Part shown: in pieces, positions 10,942-24,400 of the stretch
Position numbering within the stretch: the stretch's first letter is position 1
Layout: each line of letters begins with the position of its first letter
Assembly: GCA_033032175.1 (NCBI GenBank)
Contig: CM065313.1
Coordinates: 20,690,327-20,754,326, forward strand
Length of the DNA: 64,000 nt
Reading direction: 5' to 3'
Source: Saturnia japonica
Taxonomy: Eukaryota; Arthropoda; Insecta; Lepidoptera; Saturniidae
The notes under the pieces: model-generated
Told to the model about the DNA's origin: nothing
The model's input: only the letters and a program-made list of their open reading frames with translations
Databases searched by the model: none
Translations under genes and position numbers: made by a program

Positions 10942-12842
10942 TTACAGTTAAATATGTCTAAATCTTTCTACACATCCGCAGAACTGACTTATAATAAACC
11001 ACATTATTGGAACAGTATTTTATAAAGTGATAGTGAAATCATTATTTTTTGATATTTAGATTATTATGTTTTAGAAAATACATTGTAAATGTACAGATAT
11101 ATTATATATATGTAGCAGTAACAACGGATAACAAATAGTTTTTCGATTGAATAGAATTACCGCGTCGTTTCCCGTAAGCATATCCTAACAAAGACATACC
11201 AAACTACGCAAGACATGAAACGGAATACATTTAATTCGTTCCAATCAAACGTATATAAAAAAGAAGGGACAATAAATCACCGAGTCCGTTCTCATTGTAC
11301 AAATTAAACATTATTCTTTTCTCGGCGCCCATCGGGGACTTTTATTGGAATTTTTGCCAATCGTACTACGTGCCAATAAATACAGCGTTAAACGTTCGGT
11401 TCACACCCCACGGCATTTAGCTCCTTTATATCACACACACAAGCACGTGGACATGCAAATCGCAAAGACAGAACACGGAATCCAACGTGTATTCTATTCT
11501 GTTACTAAAGTACTCAGATTTAACCGTTTTGATATTTCTTGGATGGTTGCGTGTACGTGCGTGTAGATCGAAGTGATTTCGAATCCCTGCAATGAGCCTG
11601 AGCTTTCGATGAAGGAAAACAGATTAAGCAAGGTTAAACACGTTATCAGGTTTAGCGTGTTAACATTTCGGGTTACTTGTGATTTAAAATCAGGTGAGGT
11701 TCTGGCCAACGCTAAAAGCTAACGTATAAAAGAAAAAAAAAAAAACGGCGATCGTCGAGAGAGGAATATTCGATAATATTTACCACTATCAAACAATTTA
11801 TAGGCTCTGTATTGAAGTTCGCCGTTCCGTTCCATTCGTATATTTACATTTAAGAGTCATTAATCATTATGGAGAGTTCCAACATGACTATTATTTTGAT
11901 AAATTCTTACACCATCACTGTAAAAATCTAAATAAGTGTGGTATTTATTAAAAAAATAATATCTCAAAGTATGAGAAGTATGTATATACATTCTAACTAA
12001 AGTTATAGATTAATTAATTAAATAAAACACTTTAAGTTATAATAACGAGCAATTACAAAATCTATGATAAAATATTGACATTCGATTTTGAGTTTCAAAT
12101 TACATATTCGTTTTAATATAACAATATAACTAGTAACTTTTTACAACACAATGATATTTTTATTGGAAATATATTTCGCAACCGAATAAAAGACTGTATT
12201 TTGAGAAAATAATAAAAAAAATTAAGTAACAAAAACTTGTATAATTGAACGGAATCCAGGTTGAAAAATATATATCAAATTGAATTTTTTTAATTATTAA
12301 GTTTGTTCTTATTGATTTTGATCTTATGAATTTTAAACCATTAGAATTATTTAACCAAACAAGTACCTAAAAACAAATTCTTAAAGAGTCATACATTGAT
12401 ATGATGAAATATAAGATAACGTAATAGTAAATTAGTTGTTTAAGAAAATGTATACCTTATAATTTATTTACAATTTACAATGATCAAAACTACCAAGTCG
12501 CAGCACAAGCTCACTAGATCCCGGAATTGTCCCTTTAACACGAGGCGGAGGCGAATAACAGAATAAAATACAATACAAAAAGCGTAAAACAGAACGTATT
12601 GATTTGTAGGAATTTTTATTAGGAGGTGTTCCCTACCTATTGGGAAACCGATTTGCCTTTTATTTTTACCCCCCAATGTTTTAAACTTGTTTTTTTTCTA
12701 AGCATCCATTTGTATAATATAATTTCGTTTAAGATTTACCTTTAATTGAACATTAGTTATAAGTTCTGTCCATTTAGAAAAAACTTGAAATATTGTAAAA
12801 ATGAATTTATTTTTATTTAGTTAATATGACAGGTCGGTTTTT
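10942..12842. other. AT-rich non-coding stretch
   Basis: A short stretch at about 11569-11610 (TCGAATCCCTGCAATGAG, then GATGAAGGAAAAC) recurs at about 38196-38240 and marks a dispersed repeat (family D). No gene is seen. Confidence 0.55.
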
Positions 12843-13182
12843 TTCTTCTTCTTCCTAACTTGGCAACTAGTCCTTTTTAATAAAGACCATTACTGCCATT
12901 ATAATGTGAATATAGTGTCCTGTGTTATGACGATTTCAGTATCCTAACAAGATGGTGGCTCCTTTGTTAGAACTTTCTAGGGAGTTTTTGTGGGATCGCA
13001 GAATGCATGCTTTCTTTTTATATTTATAATGCACTTCATTTATGCTCAATAACCAAACTATATCACGCGAAACGTCACTAATATTACATAATAAAGGATC
13101 AAAAATCTAAATAAATGAATTAAAAATAAAAACCATAACATGTCACTTCAAGATCCCGCCAAAAAACCCAGGTCTGTGTTTT
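12843..13182 (+). repeat. dispersed repeat family E, copy 1
   Basis: This roughly 330-bp block (CTTGGCAACTAGTCC, then ACAAGATGGTGGCTCC, then GGGAGTTTTTGTGGGATC) recurs at 17156-17455 and 20455-20692 in the same orientation. It has no coding capacity or TIRs that I can see. A small non-autonomous element is likely. Confidence 0.75.
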
Positions 13183-13515
13183 GAAAGTATTTCTTATACC
13201 TAATGTTGCAATTCAGTTTTATAGTTACCTATATGAAAACTAATAAACTTATTCAATAATAAGAAATCATTATCATATTAATTAATTATGTAATATAAAC
13301 ACATGAGAAGTTATTCTTATTTACGGTAAAAAAACAAAGGTAAATACAAAATTTTTAACCCGCGTGCCAAAAACATGAAAATAGGGGCTTAATGATAATA
13401 TTGTGAATTCATTTGACTTTTTTTTAAATTGTGTGAATGTAATTTCCCTTAAATATTAATTTAATCAAATAAAATTAATTTTCATTTAGGTACCTATCTA
13501 ATTTAAAAAATAAGT
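13183..13515. other. non-coding spacer
   Basis: AT-rich; nothing recognised. Confidence 0.6.
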
Positions 13516-13775
13516 CATTTTTTTTATTACAACGGTGGCAAATAAGCATACGGATCACCTGACGGTAAGCGGCTACCATAGCCTATGGTCGCTTGTAATA
13601 CGATACGTATCACTACCGCGTTCCAAGGAGCTCTGGAAACCCTACTCACCACAGATGCACAACACCAGGTTATTTGACTGCGATCTTCTGTAGGGTGGAG
13701 GTAATCCACCAGTCTCGGGTTGCCCCAAGTAGAGAGGTCTGCAAAAAATTTCTCTGTGTCCTACCTCTATCATAC
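13516..13775 (+). repeat. dispersed repeat family C, copy 1 (lepidopteran SINE/LINE-3'-like)
   Basis: Contains CATACGGATCACCTGACGG, CCATAGCCTATGG and GGAGCTCTGG, ending near TTGCCCCAAGTAGAGA. The same body occurs at 33365-33600 and 40285-40515 (+) and at 37055-37275, 47798-48005 and 54184-54405 (-). It is abundant and diverged, so an old family. The class is not settled by what I can see. Confidence 0.75.
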
Positions 13776-14849
13776 AAATGTATTTACAATTTTTTATAAT
13801 TTATGTTTAACTCCAAAATATATTATAACCCTTTGGAAAAAATAATAATAAAAAAATTTGAGTGTGAGTTCACACGTGGTAGAAGTGAAACTTCTCTCCT
13901 CCCTCTCCTTCTCTTTATATATATTTGAAGTACATTTAGCTTAGACGAAGGATAGGGAATCTATATAGAAACGCATTCTACCTCATTCTCTCAAAGCCTA
14001 TAAAACGAAAAGAGATTGCTATAAATGAGCATAAACTCCAATTAACACTGTCCCAAAAGAAGTTTCACTTACTTAATAAAATTTCATGTCGATAGCACTT
14101 TATTTTCATAATGCTTTTGTATTAATTTATTGACCAGACTGAATCTGTCTTAAAATCAACATTCAGAATATCGTAACTTTGCACCGAACAGGAAGTGATT
14201 CTAGACGAAGTCATTCTAAATAGCAATATAATGTAAATAATAAGAGTTTTTAATAGCATTTAATACAATGTTGACTATACTAAAAATCAAGTAAAGCCGC
14301 TAGTATAAACTAGTATTTAACACACAAATGATGTATTCAAGCTAATCGATTGAGATGAAAAGAAATTAATAAAAACATAATTACCTCATTAATTCTACGC
14401 TCGAATTGCTGACTGTGACCGCGTAAAACTTTGCAAATGAGTGTCTACTTCTTATGCTAACAAATAAAGTGTTTCAAATTTCGAAACGGAACGTAAAATT
14501 TAAATTGCGTAATTGCGAATGAAATTCAAAATGGCGCGGTACGTAGGTAACGTTGTGAGGGCGTGTTTACACTAAATAAAGCGCAAAAGGTACAGATTTG
14601 CGAGGATGTAAATCAAACTGGATGTTTTATTAAACACTCCGTTGTGCTGGATATTCAAATTAAGTGGTGTCGATGCTCTAAATGTATGGAGACGGATTTC
14701 TCTTCTCTTTGTTTTGTAATACAATATGAGTATATATATTTTTTATAATACCTCGGTACATTGACGATATTGTCCGTGATGGTAAGCACAGCAAAATACA
14801 AACATAACGGTGACCACAGATATATCTAAATCCACCCGCGACCGCCGCT
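13776..14849. other. non-coding spacer
   Basis: AT-rich sequence with no gene or repeat recognised. Confidence 0.55.
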
Positions 14850-15366
14850 GTCATGCCACCCTACATAAATATCTCTTCACATTACGTTTAAAGGACCCGA
14901 TATCGTAAGAAAGCGGGAACACACTGGCCGGGAGAAGGTTCCAGAGCTTCACAGTACAACAGAGATAACTCATAGATAACTTTTTAGTTCGTACCGAGAT
15001 GGAGATCACTGTAAAACTGTGACTCCGAAGCCCAGCGCGTATGCTTTTGTTGTGGAAGGGCGAAGAAGGAATTAGATTGAACAGCTCTTCAGAACACACA
15101 CCATGATAAAGACGGTAGTAAATGCTCAGCGAGGCGATGTTCCTTGCGCAGCTGAAGCGGTCCAATGTATTTGGTAAAGTCTGCATCATTAACAATGCGA
15201 ACAGCCCGTCTCTGAAACCTGTCCAGAGCATCGAGGAGGTACTTTGTAGATCCATCCCAGAGATGTGAACAGTATTCCATACACGGCCACACTTGTGCCT
15301 TATAAAGGAGATACAGCTGACCGGGTATGAAAAACTTTCGCACTCGGTTCAGGGTTCCGAGTTTAA
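14850..15366 (-). mobile_element. CR1-type (Zenon-like) LINE fragment, end of reverse transcriptase ORF
   Basis: On the - strand the translated relic starts near LGTLNRVRKFFIPGQLYLLY and continues QVWPCMEYCSHLWDGS, LDALDRFQRRAVRIV, ASLSIYYRLYHGVCSEELF, then LWNLLPASVFPLSYDIGSFK, ending RNVKRYLC. This order is the C-terminal end of the reverse-transcriptase ORF of insect CR1/Zenon elements. At least one frame change falls near 15200. It is 5'-truncated and inactive. Confidence 0.85.
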
Positions 15367-16634
15367 TAGAATATTAATTTTTAAACAAATTTTTATTTTC
15401 AAAGTTATGTCTTGCGAATGACCAGTACCTACAAAACTTTAATAAAATGTTAAGTGGTGCGTAATTAGCAGTACCTAGTGTACTCTTATATTTATATGGT
15501 TTTTCATTATAATATCGCAGTAATAATTAGAACCCATTAACACGTATATGAATAACGCCTTGCTCTCCCCGGCTTTCTCCAGCTTCTCCGGCTTCGGCCA
15601 GTGGAGTACATGAAAATCACGAGCAAAAAGAGTTATTAATTCATTCATACATCCATATTTTATATAAATGTGAACTCTTAATATTTAATGATGAAAATTA
15701 TTAAATCAAAGTGTTAAATTTGGCTTACTGATGTCAAATTTAGAAAACTCTTTACCCCTGTGCCTTATTACCTAATTCCTTCTCCTATTAATAATAACCT
15801 AATACTTAAACCTAATAACCTTCTCAAATTGAAGCTCAAGCTTCTCATTGGTTTCTTCTCATATTTTTTTTATTTTATTTTATTTCGATTCACGTAAATT
15901 TAGTATGTAGTACACTTACTATATGTTATTTACTCACACAACTTTAATAGTAGTATTGCCACTTGATAAAAGTATATAATTACCCGCTTTTTACCACAAC
16001 TACCTACTATCTATCGCTCGCGATTTCGTTAACAATGTTATCTATCCCACAAATTTTCAAAAGATATGGGTTACAGAGAACACCGATATAAATAACGATT
16101 CAAAGGAAATATTTTTATAGAGAAGCACATTCCATACTAGCTTACCATTAAAGAGATACCTCAGCGCTCCCGTTCTCAATATTTACCCGTTACTTTCTGT
16201 AAATACAACTGAACATCTCGAATATAACTTGTACAAGAAAATTAAACTCGCTTAATTATGTAACTTTGTGTGTTCGCGCCCGTGTCGTTGACTCCACACA
16301 ATGTTTCATATGTTCAGCTTGAGGTAATTTTTTCGTTTAATTATTTTTAAATTATTGTTACTCGCTTAAAGGTAGTTTCTATTTCTTAAGGATGTAAGAG
16401 ATAGATCAGAAATTATAACTCAGACTTTGCCACCCGCTTTTGCGTAGGTTAAGAATAAATGAAGAACAAAATTAACTTACAGTCAGCGAAAGTATTTATA
16501 AAAAAAATTTATAAGGGAAATATATGTATTTGACAAATAAAAAAAATGATGACACAAAATACAAATTTTAGAATATAATCAACTGACTAATTGAAAGTGA
16601 ATCTGACAATGATAAGATTTGTTCATGTCGGCAC
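15367..16634. other. AT-rich non-coding stretch
   Basis: No gene recognised on either strand. Confidence 0.55.
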
Positions 16635-17035
16635 AAGTCGTATTGTTAAACACCGATGCAAATTGTGTCGGTGTGTGGTATCGTAGCTTCCAAATGGCTG
16701 AACCGATTTTGATTTATTTTTCTTATTTGATAACTGATTTTATCGACATTGTTTTTAGCTATAGTTCAAGAAAATCTGTTCAGCCGTTCGAAGGTTATTA
16801 TTAGCTCTTTTGAAGTTGATGATTGGATGTAAGCATCTTTCACAGGTCTGATCGCGTTCAGTTGTATTACAAGTACATGGTAACCTTGGCCTGATGTTAT
16901 GCCATCATGTGGAATCTACCCAACTCCTCACCAACCTAAAGTAGAGGTATCGTGTTTAGCTTATTCGAATGGTTCCAATGAATAGGTTATATGTGCCGAG
17001 GGCTTTTAAATTTTTCATTTTACCCTGTAAATAGA
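16635..17035 (+). repeat. dispersed repeat family G, copy 1
   Basis: Shares its order of short blocks with 43205-43630: CAAATGGCTGAACCGATTTT, TGACCTGAT-like, then CATGTGGAATCTACC and AGAGGTATCGTGTT. It appears to be an old dispersed element without coding capacity. Confidence 0.65.
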
Positions 17036-17155
17036 AATAGGTCATGCCATGCTCAACCAGTGAAGTTGGAATTGGGTCTGACTCAGTGTACGTAGAGTTT
17101 GAAAGTCTGTCGATGTCAATGTGTTCTGATAGCCACTTTTAAGAATCTTTTTATC

Positions 17156-17455
17156 TTTTCCTAATTTGGCAACTAGTCCTCTTTAATGAAGACCATTATG
17201 AATATAGGGTCTAATTTTATGAAGATTTCAGTATCCTAACAAGGTGGTGAGCTCCCTTGTTAGAACTTTCTGGGAGTTTTTGTGGGATCCCAGAATATGC
17301 ATACATTCATTTTATCTTTATAATCAACTTCACTTATGCACAACAACTAAACTATATCACGCAAAATGTCACCAATATTACATAATATAGGGTCAAAAAT
17401 CTATGTAAATGAATTAACAATAAAAACCACAATATGTCTTGATCATTGTCCTCTT
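17156..17455 (+). repeat. dispersed repeat family E, copy 2
   Basis: Matches 12843-13182 closely up to about 17440. The last part of the family (AAGTCTGTGT) reappears only at about 17519, so about 75 nt of other sequence interrupts the end. Confidence 0.7.
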
Positions 17456-17715
17456 TGACCATAAATAAGTTATCATACCATATATTATTAATGAAGTGTA
17501 AACTGTGGTGTGAAACTCAAGTCTGTGTAATAAGTAATTAATAATAATAGTTAGTATGTGTCTAGAAAAAATATTGAAAACATGGCAAATTTTTTCTTTT
17601 TTTTTAAAATTTTATTCACGATCATTAATAAGAAAGTACCAGGCGAGCAGAACTCCGAGAGAACTTCGTATCTACTTTCGTTAACTACTAAAAGATGGTA
17701 ATGAAGCGTACTCAC

Positions 17716-17886
17716 CTTTCTATAGCCATCTCTTTCGCTTACGTCGAGAATAGATTGCGCTGTCTCTCTCAAAGCGGCTGTCATAGCCACAACGGCCGAT
17801 CCAGACGGTGACAAGAAATTAATTAGGGGAAGCTCGGGAAAATAATGGTGTGCCGTGATTTTTAAATGAAATTTATTTTCTCCACT
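17716..17886 (-). CDS. possible orphan exon of an unidentified gene
   Basis: On the - strand one frame is open from 17886 to a strong splice donor (AAG followed by GTGAGT, intron GT at 17715-17714). The most protein-like part reads LPLINFLSPSGSAVVAMTAA, then ALRETAQSILDVSERDGYRK, with balanced amino-acid use unlike the surrounding AT-rich frames. The other two frames are closed by stops. I see no good acceptor; the best candidate is the AG before CTTCCCCT near 17835, after a pyrimidine stretch. I do not recognise the protein. No partner exon was found, so it may be a piece of a long gene, a retained relic or chance. Confidence 0.35.
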
Positions 17887-18699
17887 TCATTTATTTCTTG
17901 GCGACATGACACCTCGGAAATTATTAGACTTTGGAAGGGCTTCCGTTTCCCCGTAGGTACTACAGTTTCATGATGTTTACCTTAATTAGATTTCATTTTG
18001 TGGCAAGTAACGTTTTTAATTTGATTTCGTTTTTTAAATATTCGCTCTGTCAACGGCAAACGTTTTTGATTAGTGAGATTTAAGAAATAATTAAAATGTA
18101 TTGTATAAAGTTTAAAAGATTCTTCAATATACCGTTGTACAAACACATACTGACTGTTTAGGAGAGGTGACGAATTTTGCTATGTGTACGGTAGTTATCC
18201 CTTGGGTAGGTTGGTATTTGTGCTGTTAAATCCCACTGTTTGACACGAAGGTTGTGTTGGTGGAAGTCTTGAGATGTTTTATCTCTTAAAATGATAACAA
18301 ATTATCAAATAAATGTAAAATCAAAAGTAAGCCATTACACTGATTGTAATATAAAAGCAGTTATTATAACAAATGTCCATTACCGATTTATATTGAAAAT
18401 CCTTCATTTGGAAACCTATTAATATTAACTTTCAACGCTTCGATCCAGTTCACAGGGAACAGTAAGTAAATGAATAGATTAAAAAAATATACTTAACATT
18501 ATAAAACGTGAAATCAGTTTTTATTTCACGTTTAACTTAAAATATATTTGTTGTTGTTGTTCCACTTGTACGATACATACAGTTGAACATATTGTAAACT
18601 ATATTATTAATAGAATTGAATTGTCTATAGTAATGTCAAAATAATAGCTTTTTACTAAATGCATATGAAAATATATATTGTGATACTTACGAAAAAAAC
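17887..18699. other. non-coding spacer
   Basis: No gene is seen. About 18160-18290 is less AT-rich and may be a decayed repeat. Confidence 0.45.
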
Positions 18700-18960
18700 A
18701 ATTTTAAATTTTATTGTCCGTCTTTCTGTTTGTTCTGGGTAATATCCGAAACGGTTAGACCGATTTTGATGGAATTTTCACTGGGTGATAGCAGATGTTA
18801 TAAGGGGTAACTTAGGCTACATTTATTTTAATAAGGGTTCCGCGCAAATGAAAAAAAAATCTCAATCAATTCGATCGTTTAAATGGCGTACGTTGAGTAA
18901 GCCACATGAGATATTTGATAGATATTGTAATAAATAAATATCTCAAATTAATGCACAGCT
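18700..18960 (-). repeat. dispersed repeat family B, reversed partial copy
   Basis: The reverse complement of about 18712-18840 carries family B's hallmark blocks: AAAATCGGTCTAACCGTTT, ATTACCCAGAACAAACAG, and upstream TAAGTTACCCCTTATAACAT. Full copies are at 35310-35640, 38497-39020 and 45760-46300. Confidence 0.65.
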
Positions 18961-20189
18961 AGTATATAATTAAACAAGAATGAGAAATATATTTGTTAAT
19001 CTGTTAGCCAATTATGCCATACTAGCAGTAGCCCAAAGTTTCACCTGTGTTAAATTTAGTCGACAAAGTCTCTGCGCTGGATGGATTAAGCCCATCGTTA
19101 TTAGGTACTATTCCGCTTCTCAGGGTCATATTGTGTAATTATATAGTCTATAATTTTCTCAAAAAATTAGTTATAAACTACAAAAAAAAAAAAAACGTTC
19201 AAGCAAACGAACTTTATAATACATAATAGTTTTTTTATTCATCTCCCGATGTCAAATTGGACTCTGGGACGTGTTTGTCGTAAATTTTGCCATAGAAATT
19301 ATTATATAATAAAAACATAATACAGAAGGTACATTAATAGAATAGCGTTTTTAATACTTTTAGTGATCGTTAGTAGAGAATGATCAGCCAAAATACCCTG
19401 TGTTTGGAGACTAATAATAAATCGGCAAAATGTAATATTTGCAATCTTCATTTGGTCACATTAATTTAATTACACTTCGTTTAATAACATAATGTAAAAA
19501 GAGCGATCGTTGCTTATTCACCGAAAACTGTTCAAAATTGTGCTCAAACTTTTCACTGTTTTGCCCCGAGTTGTTTTACGCGATAACTTATCTCAACTGT
19601 GAGATTCGAACGCTTATTAAACACACGAACTGATTTTATTAGACGATACAATTATGTTATTATTATTGTTATGTGGCCGCGACACGGACGTCGTTCGAGT
19701 GGTAAAACACAAGTCATCTATATTAAGTAAATTACGATTTATAAGGAGGTTTATATGTTTTTTGATTAGTTTTGTTTATTTGTATGTAGCAAGTTTAAGT
19801 GTCTATCATTTTAATAACGTAATTCAAGCATTCAGCATACAATATGCACTATGTAAAAAACTTACCTTTTATAGTAGCTACCAAAATTTATTTTTCATAA
19901 CTACTTAGTTAATACGCTTTAGTATCTATTCTACACATTGGTATATTATAACATGTCTCTTTTTATCTTTTTTTCTTGGCACCATAACGAAACTAGTTAT
20001 GTAACTTGAGCCAGTGAAGACTACGTCTCAGCCAATAGTGTTCACCAGCAGATTATCAGAAGTGTCTGCTTTGCGCTTAATAAGCATTTAACAGCAATAA
20101 TTTTAATTTAAGATAAATTATCTGTAAGCATAGATGTATATAATACTACATCTATGTCTGTAAATGAAATATAACATTTAGGTTGTCCT

Positions 20190-20300
20190 ATTTATTATTA
20201 TATTCTTTATTGCACAAAAAAGTATAAATGGAGGACTTAATGCTAAAAAACATTCTCTACCAGTCTTCCAGGGAGCAAGAGAAAGCAGAAATATTATATA
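20190..20300 (+). repeat. dispersed repeat family H, copy 2
   Basis: Matches 6826-6925, including TCTTTATTGCACA and CAGTCTTCCAGGGAGCAAG. Confidence 0.6.
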
Positions 20301-20454
20301 ACTGGGATGTTTGCGTGTTTGAATGGGAATGTATTTACGTTCCTGTGTTTGTTCGTCTTCTTCTTCTTTTTGTTATAACACCGCAAAAAGTATTTGCCAG
20401 TGTCATTGTTTTCAAATCTTCGTAGTAGTAGGTAATAGGTATTTTTTTTTTAAA

Positions 20455-20692
20455 GTGCCGTCTAACAAGATGGAGGCTCCCTAGTTAGAACGATCTAGGG
20501 AGTTTTTGTGAGATTTCAAAATGCATTCTTTCAGTGTATATTTACAATCTATTTAAGCACTTTAATCAAATTATATCGCGCAAAACACCACCAATATTAC
20601 ACAATATAGGGTCAAAAACCTAAGTAAATGAATTAAAAATAAACATCAACAACATGTCACTTCCAGACCCAGCCAAAAACTCTGTGTGATTG
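20455..20692 (+). repeat. dispersed repeat family E, copy 3
   Basis: Matches 12843-13182 from ACAAGATGGAGGCTCC to the end; the first roughly 100 nt of the family is missing. Confidence 0.7.
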
Positions 20693-21443
20693 TTTATTAC
20701 ATATTATAACAAAGAGTATTCTGTTTTAGGTTCTTCTTCAGGATGAGAATTAATAAATTTATATGAGGAGAATTTGCTTATATTCATCCATTGGCATTTT
20801 TGTCAATTGTAATTTGGTTATAAGATTGGCATACCACGTATGTGATGAATACAGAACTGTTTGAATGCGATAAATTAATATTTCATAGCATTGTGCTTCA
20901 GGATTACCTTAAGCATTTTTGAAGTAATTTATACAGGCCGATATGATTATGGAATTCTTTCTCGAGATTCATAATGTTTACTGTACTCCCGGTTCAGTGC
21001 AGGGACTCGAACCAACGGATGTCGATTCGATATTTATTTATTTATTTAACATTTGCATCATATATGTATATTTCTACTTATATGATAAAGTATCCGAATA
21101 GGGTATGGCAAATTATTAGATTTGTTTTTCAAACATATATTTTTATTTGTAATTTATTTATTTATTATTATTATTAAGTATTTATTATTTTGTAGTTTAT
21201 TTGTAAATGTAACGCAAAGTGTGAACAAAACTTCTGTTTATGCTAAAATACTGTTTATAGTGTACTATATCTTGTAGAAAAATTTACATAAACCTATTTT
21301 AATATAATATTACAGAAAATGTTATTATTATATTTTATTTTTGCTCATCTACTATGATGATTTGCAACAGGTAAAGAGAATTTTATAAAAATAATACAAT
21401 AAAAGACTCGTATAGTAGATTTTTTTAACTTTACAGGTATACC

Positions 21444-24400
21444 ATGCTTCTTCAACGAACATTTCAGTCTCAAATCATCGAGGATGATTTACGGAAATTT
21501 CATCATCGTCGTCATAGAAGAAAGAAGATCGGATTGAGCCAATTGATTTATAACAAGGCCAAAAACTACTTTCAAATTTTTCTTGAGACCTCGTCGATTC
21601 ACGGCTTGAACCATTTTGTAGCAATCCGAAGACATCCTTTCGAAGTGTTTAGTATACTTACCTTAATATTTTCAATAGCTATTTGAAAAATGTTTACTGT
21701 ATCAAATGATCAAGGCGTTAAAGTTTTAGACTAAGAAGGAAATTAAAATTTACGTAAATGGTTGAAAAAAGTAACAATTTCTTGCATAAACATCTACTTG
21801 CAATGTCCCTTTAAATAATTAAAAGAGACTGTCAAAATTCATCATATAACTGATACGTAAATATCTGAGCATGATCTCTATTATGAAGACGACCCTGAGT
21901 ATAAAAAAGTTGCACTTAAGGTATTTTGTAATTAGCCAGTTTTTTTTTAATGTTTAAATTTCGTCATTTTCCTTTAGCTGTACATATTGAAAATAACTTA
22001 ATATCCTAAAATTAATAGGATCCTTTGGATCATCGTTGTGGCTTTTTCGGTTTTCGGGACAGTGTCTCTATCCCAGTCGACCTGGATTCGATACCAGTCA
22101 TCTCCGACCGTTATATCTATGGACAGAGATATGTTTGCATGGAATACCACGTTCCCGAGTATCACAATTTGTCCAGAAAAGAAACTGGATGAGAAGAAAC
22201 TTCAACTTTATATTAAGTAAGTAATAATAAATGAAATAGAATATGATTTATCTATAATTGTCTAGTTAAAGAAGCGAAGTTATTATATAGTATAATTGTT
22301 TTAACCGATTTCAACAAAAGACGGGAGATCACTCAATTCGAATGTACCTAAATTTTTTTATTGATGTTCAGCCATTACATCTTTGTTTATAAACTGATTT
22401 GGATGACTCTTTTTGTTTGGATAGGGGATACCTCAACGGTGGTCCCATTTTAATTTCATTAGCATTGGACCTTCAATTTCGTAGAGACACTATGGAACTC
22501 TTAAAATTGACTGAATTCGGTTTTCTTTTTTCTTAAAAATTATCTCTTTGTTTTGTGCTGTCTGCTCTTCGATATATGATATTTTTCCTCATTAGTCATT
22601 TGAATAAGATACAATACGAATATCTGTACTTACTTTAAATCAAACGGTGAATTCTGTTAATAAGAAATAAAGACTAACTTTTAAAGTGAGCTCCTTTCTT
22701 AAACTTGCTAGCAAAGTTGTTCGAATAAGTTTTATCTCATCAATCACACGGTTCATCATATCTCCATCATTATGTTTGTCATTCTAAAGGTATAAGTAGA
22801 TAATTAAGAAATTCTTAATTTTTTTAGAAATTCAAGGGACCAGGATAAAAAGAAGCTGGAAGCTTTCATCCGAGCCATATCGGATACGACGTACAACAAT
22901 TTTGATAAATTACAAACATACGATGCGATCCCGATCCCACCAGAGAAGTACATTGAACTGCTTCTGAATCTATCTTTATCTTTCACACCAACTCTGACGG
23001 TAGGAATGATAGGTGTTACCTTGAAACTTATCCCAACAATAACTGAGTTAGGATTGTGTTATGCCATGAATTCAGAAGTCGCTGTTTATAATTCTCCTGG
23101 GTCAGTACCTATATGTTTTACTAATTAATTATTTATTATCATAACAGTAGGAATAATATATTTTAATAAAATTAAGTTTAGTATTTCATCAATAAAAATA
23201 AGATAAATAATTTGAAACATATCTAACTTTTCACCGTTAAAATGTTTTATAAGGGTATAGGGCACACTGAAAACCAGCGCTTTGTGGCTGATACATCAGC
23301 TGAGTCTATTCCGTTGCCTAAGTGTATGTAGCTTAATTTTGAAAATGTGTTTTAAGTAAACTTTTTTTTTAATAATCTACTATTATTATGATTAAAAAAA
23401 ACTTAGGATACCATCACAAGTATCATAACTCTGAGGCTTTAATATGTGATTGTTTTAAATTTGAAGGTTTCAAAATATGACCAACCGTTTTTTTCCACTA
23501 CTGCAAAGTTTCTTACTTTCACTTTCCTGCTAAAATATTTCTAAATGATTAATAAAAGAAAACATAGTCGTGTGCAAAATCTATCGAAACTCGATACAAA
23601 GCTATAGTCAGTTATGTGCCAGTTTTGTTTTACAATATTTTCTTGGATTACTTCTTTCTAGTAGCAAACATATGACAGGCCAGTATTTCATGTAAAACTG
23701 ATTATTCTTCTGTTCTTTTTTGTAATACAGATATAGAGATGCTAACAGATGGGACACAATGCCAATAGAAAATAATACTCTATACATCCATCCTTTAGAT
23801 GGAGAAGTCTTCGCTCAAGCTGTTAATTTATCTACAGGTTATAAGGTAAAGCTGGCTAAAATTCTACTCTTAACTTTTAAAATTAATTTAGTTAAAATCT
23901 TTATTTGTCTAACATTTTTACATATACCAAGGAAATATACTCTCTGAATAGCAATTGGTTGCTACGAAATTGAAAACTGATGGAAAGAAGATTTAGTGAG
24001 TGGAAATCACATAAAGCTTAACCGTAATGTAGGACATTACCCTTGCGATAATCTGCGAATGGTGTAACTGTATACGAAAAAAAAAAACATAAGATCCAGT
24101 GATTAGCCTTGGGAAAATCTTATTCTCAGAATTTAGCTAACTCATAATGCCAAAAGGTTTATGATAATAAGTAAATTGTGATGCGTCGTTTAGGTCTACA
24201 TTCACGGACCGCACGAGTTCCCTGACATTTCTACGAAGCACGAACACTCAGCTGAAGATTTTTATATGAAGCTGTATGTGACGTCCGTTGCTATATACAC
24301 AACTGCAGATGCTGCTAAGTAAGTTACATAAAAGCCAAATTTATTTAAGTTTAACCTTAATCAAGTAGATTTATAGAAAGTACGTCTTTTGAATGGGATT

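Larger units (their letters stand above)
18961..21420. other. non-coding stretch with scattered repeats, upstream of the channel gene
   Basis: Contains family H copy 2 (about 20190-20300), family E copy 3 (20455-20692) and a repeat-like head at 19020-19160. No gene was recognised. A promoter or 5'-untranslated exon of the channel gene may lie here but cannot be pinned down. Confidence 0.5.

Noticed and set aside
19654..19908. Leucine-rich start (MLLLLLCGRD) suggesting a signal peptide
   Set aside because: The run comes from a TTA/TTATTG simple repeat, no cleavage-site context follows, and the rest is AT-rich noise.
22036..22224. Second frame overlapping channel exon 2
   Set aside because: Out of frame with the channel; the exon is explained by TM1 and the FPSITIC motif.
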